Below, piece after piece: positions 17,824 through 27,279 of a stretch of 62,107 nt of DNA. Below the pieces are notes generated by a model, which worked only from the letters and a program-made list of their open reading frames with translations, made no database searches and was not told where the DNA came from. Source of the stretch: Acidithiobacillus sulfuriphilus (GTDB lineage: Bacteria; Pseudomonadota; Gammaproteobacteria; Acidithiobacillales; Acidithiobacillaceae); contig NZ_RIZI01000190.1 in the NCBI RefSeq assembly GCF_003721225.1, positions 1-62,107 of the forward strand, read 5' to 3'. The position numbers and the translations under genes were made by a program. The first letter of the stretch is position 1. Each line of letters starts with the position of its first letter.

Positions 17824-20555
17824 GTCGGCGAGTCCTCCGTAGGCTCCTTCTTGCCCGGCAAGGATCTCCACCAGGCGAGGGCCGCCCATCCCAATCCCGC
17901 CACTCCCAGCCAAAAGGCGATCCAGGCGTAGCCTGCATAGGGCGGAGCGAAGCGGAAGCGGACCATATTGTTTCCTGCGGGCAGGGGGATGACCTGAAAG
18001 ATCTTCCCATGGGCGGATACCGCCGCGCTCGCCCCATTCACCGTGGAGGTCCAGGCGGGCATGAACAATTCCCGGCGCAGCAGGGTGGCGGGAGTCGCGC
18101 AATGGGCTTCGACGCTATCGCGCTGTTGCCCGGAAAGGGTGCATTGGCCCCTGAGCACCGTATAGTAGGGCGCGGGGTGGGGCAGTTCCCAGATATCCAT
18201 GACGGCGTCGGAATAGACCTTGTGGATGCCGCCGGTCGCGGCGTCGCCATATTCCAGGGAAAGCTGGAGGGCCTTACCGGGCAACGGCCCCTGCGGCCCG
18301 GTGATTCTTTGCGCATAGCCGGGGGTTTGCGGCCAGAGCCAGAGGGCTTCGGGTCGATTGCCGCCAACGTGCGAGAAGGTGATGGTAAACGCCTCCCCCG
18401 GCTCGACCCGCAGAGACTGCGCGAGGGGGATGGAAAACACGCTGTTGTCCCGCGATTCCGACAAGGGCCTGCTGCCAGCGACACAGCCATGGGTAGCCGA
18501 GCAGACCTTGATGGCCAAATTTCCGTTGGCGGTATTGCCGTAGTTGCCCTGGAATACGCCTACCGCATTGATCGACTTTTTGCTTTTCCATTCGGCCGGC
18601 GCGGCAAAGGCGACCTCCGCCGATTGCCCGGCCAACAGAGGGAGCGGGGTGTTGCTTACCTTGCCCGCCGGGATGTTTGCAGACGGAACCAGGCTTTGGC
18701 CGCTGTTGAGAATTATATAGCGAACACCGGCTTTCTCATAGTTTTCAATATGCTGGTAAAGCGCGGCAACGCCATATTGCGTTCCGAAATATGAGAAGAA
18801 GAGCGTTCCATTGGTTCTGGTCATATAGGGGAACAAAGCGCTCTGTACGTAATCCGTCCAATTCATTGCTGCAGGGTTATAATTATAATTAATGGCGGCG
18901 ATCTGGAAATACGCTCCATAGTTAGGTTGAATGGGACCCAAGGTGTAAAAACGCGAAAGACCCAGATGCGTGCGCAACCAATGGATCGCCGGCCTATCCA
19001 CCTGCCCGGGTCGGACCCCGGACAACTCCGGCACCGCGAACAATACCGCGGCATCCGCGATCAACACGGCTGACAAAACCCAGCGTCGGCGCTCCCCCCG
19101 CAAGACGAACCACGCCAGCAGGACAAGGGCTAGACCTATCAGAGCCCAAAGAACGGCCACTCCCATCAGCATCGCCATCTTTTCTGTTTGTGCCGCCGGC
19201 CAGCCCCATGATGTGCGCCAAGGCCATGCAATGGATGCTGCCAGGGCCAAAAACCCCAAGATCCACAGTAGCGGCCAGAGGAGCCGCGGTAAGCCCCAAC
19301 GCAGATCATTTACCGCCATGGCGGCAAGAATGGCCAGCGCCATCTCCCAACTGGGCGGAGAGTATCGGTAGAACGCGGCCTCCCGTAAAAAGGGGATGTG
19401 GTTCATAATCTCCATTACCGGCTGGATGCCATAACTCTTGGCCAGAGCAATAACAATCCAGCCTAGCAGCATCCAGCGCAGGCCGCATTTCTGTTTAGCC
19501 ATTACACCTATCGAGGCGAAGAAAATTAGGAGCAGGCCAGCATAACCTCCTACGTTACCCCATATCTCAGCAATGAGGCTATAGTTCGATTTGTAGAATA
19601 TGGGTCCATAGACATAGGGTAGGAACAAGTTCGGCAATGCGTAAATAGGTAGGAGGTGCTCGCCAAGGATATGCAACGTCAGGCTGCTGGTGGTCAAAAG
19701 ATAGTCGAAAAATGCCACCAGCACAGGCGCCGCGAACAGCAGCCCCAACAGGCCTCCATACATCACCCGCCCGGCAAAGCGCCAGCGCCGCCGCTCCCCG
19801 AAGAAACGGTAAAGCGCCCACGTCAGCGCCAGCAGGCCGTTGATATAAGCCGCCTCGGGGAATCCCGCGAGCAGGGAACCGGCGATGGCAAGACCAATCC
19901 ACAGAATGGCCGGCGCGCCGTTCTCTTTGCGCGCCCTTTCGATGCCATAGAGCAGCAAGGGGAGGAAGGGGATGGTGTTGCAGATGGTTTCGCCGGGCAG
20001 CCACGCGAAGGTGCCATTCAGTGCATACAGGGCCCCACCCGTCAGGGCCGCAAGCCGGCCCATTTTCAGCTCGCCCAGCAGCGCAAAGGTCGCCAGTCCG
20101 GCCATGATCTGCATGGCGATCTTGAGCCACAGGACGCCATTGTGCAGCAGCAGCAGAAACACAAAGGGCAGGAAAAAGGCATTGGGCTGCATCTCACCCG
20201 CCAGCGGCAGCCCAATGCCGGAGTAAGGATTCCACCATGGAATTGCGCCATGCAGCCAATCTTCGGCGGCCAGGTGACCTAATGCCTGGCTTGTAAACCC
20301 GACGTTGGGATCAATATAGGGCAACCCCGGCAGCATGCCACCATGTGTTCCAAATGTAATGCCCGAATCAAACCAAATCGGATTGGTGCTCAACCCAAAA
20401 ATAAGGAGCGGTAACTCCACCAGAAAAGGCAGCAGAATCAGAAAAAGGATCGGCAGCCAGGGGTAACGGTCCAGCCATTCCGGGTTGGTGCTATCTGGTC
20501 GGGACGTATTTTCCTGCTCCGTTGGACGAAACTGCGTTGTCTTCCACAGGCTCAT
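17820..20555 (-). CDS. YfhO-like polytopic membrane protein (GT-C type glycosyltransferase-like)
   Basis: The 911-residue product has about a dozen hydrophobic helices in its first 500 residues (PWLPILFLILLPFLVELPLL at the start), a large periplasmic section (about 540-880) and a final helix (YAWIAFWLGVAGLGWAALAWW). An acidic pair early in a loop and the overall plan match YfhO family membrane proteins, related to GT-C glycosyltransferases that use polyprenyl-phosphate sugars outside the membrane. It is coupled by ATGA overlap to a GtrB-like donor synthase, fitting side-chain modification of a surface polymer or lipoteichoic-like structure. The start at 20555 has GAGGA upstream; an upstream in-frame GTG at 20609 would overlap the vapC stop. 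Confidence 0.8.
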   Translation of the reverse strand: MSLWKTTQFRPTEQENTSRPDSTNPEWLDRYPWLPILFLILLPFLVELPLLIFGLSTNPIWFDSGITFGTHGGMLPGLPYIDPNVGFTSQALGHLAAEDWLHGAIPWWNPYSGIGLPLAGEMQPNAFFLPFVFLLLLHNGVLWLKIAMQIMAGLATFALLGELKMGRLAALTGGALYALNGTFAWLPGETICNTIPFLPLLLYGIERARKENGAPAILWIGLAIAGSLLAGFPEAAYINGLLALTWALYRFFGERRRWRFAGRVMYGGLLGLLFAAPVLVAFFDYLLTTSSLTLHILGEHLLPIYALPNLFLPYVYGPIFYKSNYSLIAEIWGNVGGYAGLLLIFFASIGVMAKQKCGLRWMLLGWIVIALAKSYGIQPVMEIMNHIPFLREAAFYRYSPPSWEMALAILAAMAVNDLRWGLPRLLWPLLWILGFLALAASIAWPWRTSWGWPAAQTEKMAMLMGVAVLWALIGLALVLLAWFVLRGERRRWVLSAVLIADAAVLFAVPELSGVRPGQVDRPAIHWLRTHLGLSRFYTLGPIQPNYGAYFQIAAINYNYNPAAMNWTDYVQSALFPYMTRTNGTLFFSYFGTQYGVAALYQHIENYEKAGVRYIILNSGQSLVPSANIPAGKVSNTPLPLLAGQSAEVAFAAPAEWKSKKSINAVGVFQGNYGNTANGNLAIKVCSATHGCVAGSRPLSESRDNSVFSIPLAQSLRVEPGEAFTITFSHVGGNRPEALWLWPQTPGYAQRITGPQGPLPGKALQLSLEYGDAATGGIHKVYSDAVMDIWELPHPAPYYTVLRGQCTLSGQQRDSVEAHCATPATLLRRELFMPAWTSTVNGASAAVSAHGKIFQVIPLPAGNNMVRFRFAPPYAGYAWIAFWLGVAGLGWAALAWWRSLPGKKEPTEDSPT

Positions 20556-20605
20556 ACGTTGTCCTCTACCACTTGCAGTGTGATGCGTAGCGACTTGGGT
20601 GGCCG

Positions 20606-21004
20606 TCACCGGATAACGGTGACATGAACTCCGGGGACTTCCGCCCAGATCCGGTCTGCGGTCAGTATCGGAATGCTCAAACGTTTCCCGAGCGCCAGGT
20701 AGGCCCGATCACCCAGCGACAACCCAAAGGGCCTGGTCAACGGCCGAAGTCGTGCAATCTCCATACTGTCCTCGATGATCAGGGGCAGCACGTCCAGGGT
20801 ATTCTCCAGAATGCCGCGCTTTCCAAGCTCAGCGGCCAATGTTTCCGGGGCAATGCCGGTTTCCATGGCCTTTGACAGGACTTCCGCCCAATTCACCGTG
20901 CCAATGGCGCTCCCTGCGGCGAGCGCTTTTTCCACCACATCCGCACCCGGCTCTTCGTTGAGATAGGCCAGCAATGCCGAGGCATCGAGTACCGACCTAT
21001 TCAT
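20606..21004 (-). CDS. VapC-type PIN-domain toxin
   Basis: The 132-residue product is a PIN ribonuclease. Acidic active-site residues are visible: Asp in SVLDASALLAYL, Glu in VNWAEVLSK, Asp in LSLGDRAYLALG, and Asp in ILTADRIW. Such toxins cut RNA (often initiator tRNA or rRNA) when the antitoxin decays. Its start overlaps the end of the AbrB-type antitoxin gene by 8 bp, the usual TA order (antitoxin first). The stop lies 51 bp upstream of the YfhO-like start. The module appears intact. Confidence 0.9.
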   Translation of the reverse strand: MNRSVLDASALLAYLNEEPGADVVEKALAAGSAIGTVNWAEVLSKAMETGIAPETLAAELGKRGILENTLDVLPLIIEDSMEIARLRPLTRPFGLSLGDRAYLALGKRLSIPILTADRIWAEVPGVHVTVIR

Positions 21005-21263
21005 GTTCCGCTTCGATGCGTCGTTCAGCGATCAGTTCTTCCGCCAACTGTCGATCTCTCGTGGTATCAGGAGCCAATTCACGTAACAGGCCGCGGCCTC
21101 TGCGGGCCGCCTCTCCAGGGGTGATCAAGCGCAGCACCCCGTCTTCCTGCACCGCCATGATCAACGTACTTCCCTGTTCAATGCCCAACTGGTGACGAAC
21201 GCCGGCGGGCAGCACCAAGCGCCCGCGCTGGTCCACATGAATGGTGTATTGATGGGTATCCAT
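20997..21263 (-). CDS. AbrB/MazE-type antitoxin of the adjacent VapC
   Basis: The 88-residue product has an N-terminal AbrB/SpoVT swapped-hairpin domain (YTIHVDQRGRLVLPAGVRHQLGIEQGS, about 6-32) that binds DNA, and an acidic, helical tail (ELIAERRIEAEHE) that would cover the toxin. It overlaps the downstream PIN toxin by 8 bp. Autoregulation of the operon by the complex is the rule in this family. Confidence 0.88.
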   Translation of the reverse strand: MDTHQYTIHVDQRGRLVLPAGVRHQLGIEQGSTLIMAVQEDGVLRLITPGEAARRGRGLLRELAPDTTRDRQLAEELIAERRIEAEHE

Positions 21264-21406
21264 ATCTGTTTTCCATAAAGTTATGTCAGACCCATTTTAT
21301 CTATGTTGCCCACAAGAAGGGAAATCTCCCTCTTGGTGGCGGCCTAAAAACGTCACCGGCGCGGGCTACCCTTGGCACAGTGACCCTGAATATATCTACC
21401 ACAGGC
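21264..21406. other. Intergenic region with a weak inverted repeat
   Basis: Between the antitoxin start and the end of the GT2 gene. AAGAAGGGAAATCTCCCTCTTG at 21314-21335 can form an imperfect hairpin without a clear T-run, so a terminator is only possible. Nothing else recognised. Confidence 0.3.
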
Positions 21407-23896
21407 TCAAGCGTCATCCCCTTCCATGTGGAGCGCGATCCGCAAGGCCAGGCCCTCATGCTTGGCCATCCGGTGATCCCATTCGGGGCCAACGGCAGCG
21501 GCCCAGAGGACAAGGGGAAAGTGGGCATCCAGCAGTTGCAGGCGGAAATCCATTCGCTCATACCCCTGCGCCGGCGGACCACCGTGGATCAGCGGTAACT
21601 CCAGAAAATCGTTATCCCTGCTGCCAACGATCACGCTCTCGGCAAAACAGGCGTCCTGATCGCCAACCGCCAGGCGCAGCGTTAGGCGACCGTCCGAACG
21701 TCCATGATAATTACCAATCATGATGCCAATGCCCGACAATCTCCCTTTCAGCCCGCGCGGAATGGGGAAGGACCCGGACAAGGCGCTGCCCGGCGCCATC
21801 TCGATCCGCACGGGGTTGTCTCCGGGAATCCCGTAAGGCACGTCTACCATGGTCCTTTTTTTAAGCCAGGGCATGCCGCTACGGGGAACGCCGGTAAGCG
21901 AGAAATCTTCTTTATGGAGAGTCAGGTTGGGATTGTAGGCCGGGTCCGCCCGGAGCAGTGGCCCCCAGCGCCACTGCATATAGGCGTGTTCCCGCGTGAA
22001 ACGGGCCTTTTTGGCGCTGGAATGCGTCAGGTCCGAACCCCGCGTTTTTGACTCGTGGTGATAGAGCAGCGCCGACGGCACCCACACATTCCGCAGCCCC
22101 CGCTCCTGAAGCCGCAAGCAGAGATCCACGTCGTTATAGGCTACCGGGAGATTTTCATCCATTCCGCCCACATCCATCCAGGTGGACTTGCGCAGGACCA
22201 TGCATGCCGCCGTAACGGCGCTGAAGGATTGCATCAGCATGGCCCGGCCAAAGTACCCGCAGGCGGCGGCGTCGATGCCTTTGTGGGGATGGGCGGCGAT
22301 GCCGCCAAGACCGAGAACCACACCCGCATGCTGCACCGTCCCATCGGGATACAACAACTTGGCGCCCACCGCGCCGACCCCTCCGCGTTGCGCAACGCCC
22401 AGCATGTCGCGCAGCCAACCCGGGGCAATCACCTCGATATCATTGTTCAACAGACAGACATAATCCCCTTGGGCCTGGGGGACGGCGAAATTGTGCATTT
22501 TGGCATAATCGAAGGGGTGCGGATAAGCCAATATGCGCACGTCGGGCCGCTGCGCCAATTCTTCCAGGTAAGCGATGGTCCCCGGATCGTCGCTTTGGTT
22601 ATCCAACACCACGATTTCGATATTCGGGTAGTCCGTCCTGCCCAAACTACGCATACAGGCCTTGAGCAGATCAACGCCATTGCGCGTAGGGATGATGATG
22701 CTGACTTTGGGCAAGCCTTCCACGGCGAAAACGGGCACGAAAAACTGGCCGTTACATATATCACGCAGCTCCGCCCGGATCCTGCCGCGCTGGAGATGCT
22801 CCGCCACCGCCCGACGGCCGGCATTGAGCGCATAGGGCTTTGCCGCGCTGTCGCCCGCCGTTGATCCGGGGATGATTCGCCAATGATAGAGTACCGCGGG
22901 GATGTGCCGGATCGCCCTCGCCGGCAAACCCTCGGTAAAACGCAGCACCAGATCCCAGTCCTGGCTACCCTCCAGCCCCAGCCGGAAACCCCCGATGTCC
23001 AGCAATCGCTGGCGCCGATAGACCCCGAGATGGCTGATATAATTCTGCCCGAGCAGAAGCTCGGGGTTCCAGTCGGGTTTGTGGTAGGGGTGGAACCGCC
23101 TCCCATTTTGGTCAATTTTGTCTTCATCGCTGTACAGCAACTCAACATCCCGATTGGCGCATATCTCCACCGCAATCCAATATAATGCCTGCTCTGCCAA
23201 CTCATCATCCTGATCAAGCAGTGCCACATAATCGCCAGATGCAATATTCAAGGCAGAGTTGGAGGCTGCAGATATATGGCCATTATCATCGCGGAACACC
23301 GCTTTTATTCGCGAATCCCGCTCTGCATATTCCCTTATGATTTGTTCCACATGGGGCTGCGTGGACGCATCATCGGCAATGCACAACTCCCAATCATCGT
23401 AAATTTGATTGCGAACGGACTCTATGGCTATACGTAAAAACTTCTCTGGAGCATTATAGACCGGCATCACGATGGAAATCTTCGGCCTGTTAGTCAGTTT
23501 TGCGATATGATCAACAATGGTCTGACGCGATTTTCTTAATAGGTCCGCCTCCTGTTTTACCATCTGCGCATACTCGGCGATATGCTCTCTTTGTAAAATC
23601 CTTTTCGCAGGACCGCGGAGCATGTTTTTCAGCTTCTGCGGCAGCGGAACCCGATGATAGGCGCGTTGCGCCCACACATATCTGGTTTTGCGCTTTTCAT
23701 GGTCAAAGCCAAGGCACACGCTGAATACATTCCCCGTGATCCGAACGAGTTTGATGGTCAGACGAAATGGTCTGGTGATTTTCCACGACCTTGACTTATA
23801 AACCTCCTGCAATTCCCGCAAGAGCAGGCGGTTCTGCTCCTGGAGTTCAATGAGCAGCGCATGTGGATCTTCTGGCGGCGAAGGCTCCTGCGACAT
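21407..23896 (-). CDS. Two-domain GT2 glycosyltransferase
   Basis: The 829-residue product has an N-terminal helical region with KSRSWKITRPFR, common in O-antigen or rhamnan synthases, then two GT2 catalytic domains. The first (about 135-250) has KISIVMPVYNAPEKF, CIADDAST and the DxD motif ALLDQDDE. The second (about 400-640) has KVSIIIPTRNGVDLL, VVLDNQSDD and LLNNDIEV. About 120 further residues resemble a beta-rich accessory domain. Tandem GT2 enzymes often build disaccharide repeats or act twice on a surface polymer. The start at 23896 follows AGGAAG. It lies in the same direction as the UXS gene upstream. Confidence 0.88.
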   Translation of the reverse strand: MSQEPSPPEDPHALLIELQEQNRLLLRELQEVYKSRSWKITRPFRLTIKLVRITGNVFSVCLGFDHEKRKTRYVWAQRAYHRVPLPQKLKNMLRGPAKRILQREHIAEYAQMVKQEADLLRKSRQTIVDHIAKLTNRPKISIVMPVYNAPEKFLRIAIESVRNQIYDDWELCIADDASTQPHVEQIIREYAERDSRIKAVFRDDNGHISAASNSALNIASGDYVALLDQDDELAEQALYWIAVEICANRDVELLYSDEDKIDQNGRRFHPYHKPDWNPELLLGQNYISHLGVYRRQRLLDIGGFRLGLEGSQDWDLVLRFTEGLPARAIRHIPAVLYHWRIIPGSTAGDSAAKPYALNAGRRAVAEHLQRGRIRAELRDICNGQFFVPVFAVEGLPKVSIIIPTRNGVDLLKACMRSLGRTDYPNIEIVVLDNQSDDPGTIAYLEELAQRPDVRILAYPHPFDYAKMHNFAVPQAQGDYVCLLNNDIEVIAPGWLRDMLGVAQRGGVGAVGAKLLYPDGTVQHAGVVLGLGGIAAHPHKGIDAAACGYFGRAMLMQSFSAVTAACMVLRKSTWMDVGGMDENLPVAYNDVDLCLRLQERGLRNVWVPSALLYHHESKTRGSDLTHSSAKKARFTREHAYMQWRWGPLLRADPAYNPNLTLHKEDFSLTGVPRSGMPWLKKRTMVDVPYGIPGDNPVRIEMAPGSALSGSFPIPRGLKGRLSGIGIMIGNYHGRSDGRLTLRLAVGDQDACFAESVIVGSRDNDFLELPLIHGGPPAQGYERMDFRLQLLDAHFPLVLWAAAVGPEWDHRMAKHEGLALRIALHMEGDDA

Positions 23897-24031
23897 TACT
23901 GGCTTCCTGCATGGATAAGGATCATGCGCTCCCTTCCTCAATCAATGTATTGTTGTAGACCAAGGCGCGCACAGAAACAATGTTTCGCATAGACTGACGG
24001 TCATCGCGATCAGAGATCATGACGCGACGTT

Positions 24032-24970
24032 TCATTCATAAACCACCTTTCGGAGGTAATCTATGGTTTCCCTGAGTCCATCATCAAGGCATATTTTTGG
24101 CTCCCACGCCAGTTTGGCCTTGGCAAGGGTAATATCCGGCCGACGCCTCCTTGGATCATCTGCAGGCAATGAGGTAAAAATTACCTTTGATTTACTATGA
24201 GTCAAGCTGATCACCTTTTCTGCAAGTTCCAACATGGCATACTCGCCGGGATTCCCAAGATTGACGGGTCCAGTGAAATCACTTGGGCTGTTCATCATCT
24301 TCAGGAATCCGGCCATCAAGTCATCGACATAACAAAAACTACGGGTCTGCATCCCGTCTCCATAAATAGTTATAGGATGGTTGTGCAGCGCCTGAAAGAT
24401 AAAATTACTAACAACGCGGCCGTCATTTGGCCGCATGCGTGGACCATAGGTGTTAAAAATACGGACAACCTTTATTTCCGTACCATGCTGGCGGTGGTAA
24501 TCGAAACACAGCGTTTCTGCGCAACGCTTGCCTTCGTTATAACAGGCCCTGGTCCCGATAGGGTTGACCCGCCCCCAGTAACTTTCATCCTGCGGATGCT
24601 CTTCCGGATCGCCGTATACTTCAGAAGTGGATGCCTGAAAAAATCTCGCCCCTGTTCGCTTCGCCAGATCGAGCATGTTGATGGCGCCCTGGACGCTTGT
24701 CTTCATTGTTTGCACCGGATCACTCTGGTAATGAATGGGTGAAGCCGGGCAAGCGAGGTTGTATATTTGCTCCGCTTCAGCCGAAAGCGGCAATGTGACG
24801 TCATGCTGCATAAACTCAAAGTTGGGGAGCGAAAGCAGGTGATCTATATTCTCTTTGCTTCCGGTAACCAGGCTGTCGACGCATAACACTGCATTTCCTG
24901 TACTTACCAACGCGTCGCAGAGATGCGACCCGAGAAATCCTGCCCCACCGGTAACCAATACTTTAGCCAT
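24032..24970 (-). CDS. UDP-glucuronate decarboxylase (UDP-xylose synthase)
   Basis: The 312-residue product is an SDR extended-family enzyme. It has the NAD-binding motif [12 protein letters not shown] (about 5-16), the UXS-specific [10 protein letters not shown], the catalytic Tyr-x-x-x-Lys as CYNEGKR with upstream Ser/Thr in STSEVYG, and [19 protein letters not shown], all characteristic of UDP-glucuronate decarboxylase. It converts UDP-glucuronate to UDP-xylose via a 4-keto intermediate, using bound NAD+. UDP-xylose would feed the neighbouring glycosyltransferases. Length is typical of the soluble bacterial form. Confidence 0.93.
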   Translation of the reverse strand: MAKVLVTGGAGFLGSHLCDALVSTGNAVLCVDSLVTGSKENIDHLLSLPNFEFMQHDVTLPLSAEAEQIYNLACPASPIHYQSDPVQTMKTSVQGAINMLDLAKRTGARFFQASTSEVYGDPEEHPQDESYWGRVNPIGTRACYNEGKRCAETLCFDYHRQHGTEIKVVRIFNTYGPRMRPNDGRVVSNFIFQALHNHPITIYGDGMQTRSFCYVDDLMAGFLKMMNSPSDFTGPVNLGNPGEYAMLELAEKVISLTHSKSKVIFTSLPADDPRRRRPDITLAKAKLAWEPKICLDDGLRETIDYLRKVVYE

Positions 24971-25102
24971 TTATGCCATTCCCCTGGTGCAGCGGTTCTT
25001 TCTGAATCCAGGACCCATAAATGTTCCCGTCATCGATGATTGATTTTCTTGCCATCTGTGGATTGGGAAGCCTGGACATACCCACTAATAAGCATGAGGA
25101 AA

Positions 25103-25855
25103 CTACCCTTCCTCGTTTATAGATAGCTCGGTTGCGTCGGGTGAATTCTTCTTCACGTCACCTGTCTCCACCAGTCGCCCATATTCCAGCCGCACAAATT
25201 TATCACAGAAACGCTGAACCTGCTGGGTACTATGGGAGACGAGGATGAGGGTCATGCCTTGGGCGCGGAGTTCGGCGATCCTTTCGTGGCATTTTTCCTG
25301 GAAGGGCTGGTCGCCCACGGCGAGGATCTCGTCGGCCAGGAGGATGTCGGGCTGCAGGTGGACGGCCACGGAGAAGCCCAGACGCATCTGCATGCCGGAG
25401 GAGTAGTTTTTGAGGGGGGTGTCGATGAAGTGCTGGAGTTCGGAGAACTCGATGATGCCCTTGACGCGCTTTTGGGTGTCGCGGTTGCGAAAGCCGTAGA
25501 GGCTGGCGTTGAGGAAGATATTTTCGTAGCCGCTGAGCTCGGGATGGAAGCCGACGCCGAGCTGGATGAGGGGGGCGATGCGGCCGTGGGTGGTGACCCG
25601 GCCCCGGGTGGGCTCCAGGATGCCGGCAATGATCTGCAGCAGGGTGCTCTTGCCGGAGCCGTTGTGCCCCAGCAGGCCCAGGGCCTCCCCCCGCTCCACC
25701 CGCAGATTGACGTCATCCAGGGCCAGGAAGTGCTCGCGGCGCTCGCGCTTGCTCTTATGAAAGAGGGCGAGGAAGCGGGTCTTGAGGCCCATGGCGCGAT
25801 TGTGGCGGAGGATGAATTCCTTGCGGACATGCTCGACGAGGACGGCGGGGGGCAT
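25103..25855 (-). CDS. wzt: ABC transporter ATPase for polysaccharide export (Wzt-like)
   Basis: The 250-residue product has Walker A LLGHNGSGKSTLLQ (about 60-73), signature YSSGMQMRLGFS, Walker B DILLADEILAVGD and the H-loop SHSTQQ. The Q-loop region LIQLGVGFHPELSGYENIFLN is typical of the polysaccharide/teichoic-acid exporter subgroup (Wzt, TagH, KpsT). It lacks the C-terminal carbohydrate-binding domain found in some Wzt proteins, so it probably does not check a chain-terminal cap. Its partner permease is encoded at 27280-28074, separated by a coiled-coil gene and a toxin-antitoxin pair, which suggests insertion into an ancestral wzm-wzt operon. Its start shares one base with the upstream stop. 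Confidence 0.9.
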   Translation of the reverse strand: MPPAVLVEHVRKEFILRHNRAMGLKTRFLALFHKSKRERREHFLALDDVNLRVERGEALGLLGHNGSGKSTLLQIIAGILEPTRGRVTTHGRIAPLIQLGVGFHPELSGYENIFLNASLYGFRNRDTQKRVKGIIEFSELQHFIDTPLKNYSSGMQMRLGFSVAVHLQPDILLADEILAVGDQPFQEKCHERIAELRAQGMTLILVSHSTQQVQRFCDKFVRLEYGRLVETGDVKKNSPDATELSINEEG

Positions 25856-26280
25856 CAGTGGAGATATTTTATCGCAGCAAGGAGGATGCCCGTGGCGCTG
25901 ATGGTCAGGCCAAAGCTCCAGACCATGAAGTGGTCCAGGCGCTGGGCGAGGCTTTCAAAGCGATGATCCATGCTTTCGAAACGCTTGTCCGTTTGCTCGA
26001 AGCGCTTTTCCATCAGTTCGAAGCGCTTGTCGATCTGGTCGAAGCGCTTGTCGATCTGGTCGAAGCGCTTGTCGATCTGCTCGAAACGCTTTTCCATCAG
26101 CGCGAAGCCCTGCTCCATGAGTTCACGCTGATGTTTGAGTTCTTCCTCCACGCGGACGATGCGCTCGCGCAGATCGAAGTCGCGGATCAAGGACACGCGG
26201 CCTTCCTCGGCCATCCATTCCGGGATGTGCTCACGGACGTAACGCCCGATTTCCTCGAGGTCTCCTTGGGCAAGGGCCAT
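25855..26280 (-). CDS. Coiled-coil repeat protein with C-terminal membrane helix
   Basis: The 141-residue product has an N-terminal part (VREHIPEWMAEEGR...), then seven-residue units of the form KRFDQID / KRFELME repeated from about residue 55 to 110, predicting a long coiled coil, and finally a hydrophobic anchor (MVWSFGLTISATGILLAAIKYLH). Similar small repeat proteins are common in proteobacteria and have no known function. The stop overlaps the wzt start by one base (TGATG), so the two are probably co-translated. The heptads are encoded by 21-bp DNA repeats, so copy number may vary between strains. Confidence 0.75.
   Translation of the reverse strand: MALAQGDLEEIGRYVREHIPEWMAEEGRVSLIRDFDLRERIVRVEEELKHQRELMEQGFALMEKRFEQIDKRFDQIDKRFDQIDKRFELMEKRFEQTDKRFESMDHRFESLAQRLDHFMVWSFGLTISATGILLAAIKYLH
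25982..26107. repeat. Six 21-bp tandem repeats inside the coiled-coil gene
   Basis: Units of the form CGCTTGTCGATCTGGTCGAAG recur with exact 21-bp period; two adjacent units (26024-26044 and 26045-26065) are identical and the others differ at a few positions. They encode the KRFDQID-type heptads on the minus strand. Confidence 0.9.
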
Positions 26281-26378
26281 GCCGCATCTCCCATTGGCTT
26301 ACGGAATTCATTTTAGCATTGGGGATAAGTACAGTACACTGTGGCCGGAACAGCCCGCATCGGAGAGACTGCGAGCAC

Positions 26379-26792
26379 TCATCTCAGCATTTCGGCGCAA
26401 AACACGGCAGGCGTGACAATCCGAGTGCGCTGGATGTGCCCCCGTTGCAGCAACCCTGCGCGGCGATCACCGGTAACGAGGTAGTCCGCATCGCCGGCCA
26501 GGGCCATAGCCAGCAAAAACGCGTCGTCAGGATCATCGGCTTCCACCTCGTTAGTCAGACGTTCCAGTATTACGACGCGCTGCAGGTTATTGACCATGGT
26601 ACCTACTTGGGCTGGTTGCAGAACGGTCTGAAACTTGGGATAGCGGCTGGCCCGGCGAATCTCATCGATCTGCATCTGCGATGTCACCAGTTCGAAGCGC
26701 GCCGAACGCCAGGCCCGATAGATGGCATCGGGGGCTCCATGGGGCGAGATCAGCGCGCTGAACAGGACGTTGGTGTCGAGAACGACCCGCAT
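26379..26792 (-). CDS. PIN-domain toxin, COG1569-like
   Basis: The 137-residue product starts MRVVLDTNVLFSALISPHG, with the first catalytic Asp in LDTN. Further acidic residues lie in QIDEIRRAS, ADDPDDAFLLAMAL and YLVTGDRR. This is the pattern of the 'putative toxin component, PIN family' group. The ATG at 26792 overlaps the stop of the upstream ribbon-helix-helix gene by one base (TGATG), the standard antitoxin-toxin coupling. It probably acts as a ribonuclease. Confidence 0.85.
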   Translation of the reverse strand: MRVVLDTNVLFSALISPHGAPDAIYRAWRSARFELVTSQMQIDEIRRASRYPKFQTVLQPAQVGTMVNNLQRVVILERLTNEVEADDPDDAFLLAMALAGDADYLVTGDRRAGLLQRGHIQRTRIVTPAVFCAEMLR

Positions 26793-27031
26793 CAGCGCTT
26801 GCGCGCCCACTGGATGGCTTCATCAACCATAGAGGTCAAATCCGTTTCGCTCACGCTGGCATTGGCGGCCTTGGCCTGCTCTGCCGTCAGTTCCAGGATG
26901 TGCGCCCGTACCGCCTCTTCAATGAAGCGCGACAAGTCGCCTTTCCTTCCGCCGCCCCGATTGGTCAGAAACATGCGAAGGGATTGATCGGTACTGGCAG
27001 AAACGGCGACATTCCAGCGAATCGTATCCAT
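26792..27031 (-). CDS. Ribbon-helix-helix-like antitoxin paired with PIN toxin
   Basis: The 79-residue product has RWNVAVSASTDQSLRMFLTNRG (strand plus helix A) and KGDLSRFIEEAVRAHIL (helix B), a ribbon-helix-helix layout, then an acidic tail. Translation from ATG 27031 is preferred, because GGAG lies eight bases upstream; an in-frame GTG at 27043 has no ribosome site. Position directly before a PIN toxin with a one-base overlap makes it the antitoxin. Confidence 0.78.
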   Translation of the reverse strand: MDTIRWNVAVSASTDQSLRMFLTNRGGGRKGDLSRFIEEAVRAHILELTAEQAKAANASVSETDLTSMVDEAIQWARKR

Positions 27032-27147
27032 AGCTTTCTCCACAGATTGGTGTTTATGTGTTTATACGCCTACCAGCACAGCCATGCAATAACTTGAAAA
27101 AACGGAAGTCGGCAACGCGGACGCCGCTGCCGCCGCCGGTCTCCCCC

Positions 27148-27273
27148 TTCTTGGTCCAAGCCCATCACCAGGACTCTTTTGACCGCATTCTGGTGGCGCA
27201 AGCCGTTACAGAGACTCTCAGGCTGCTTGACCGCCGACACGCCCAATACAGCGATGTGGTGCTCGTGGTGTAG
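27148..27273 (+). pseudogene. Remnant of a PIN-domain toxin C-terminus
   Basis: The plus strand reads FLVQAHHQDSFDRILVAQA, then VTETLRLLDRR and HAQYSDVVLVV before a stop. The HH.D.FDR.LVAQA pattern is the conserved C-terminal part of VapC-like PIN toxins, where the DxFD aspartate is catalytic. No N-terminal half or antitoxin precedes it. It is oriented opposite to all neighbouring TA genes. Confidence 0.72.
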
Positions 27274-27279
27274 CGACGA

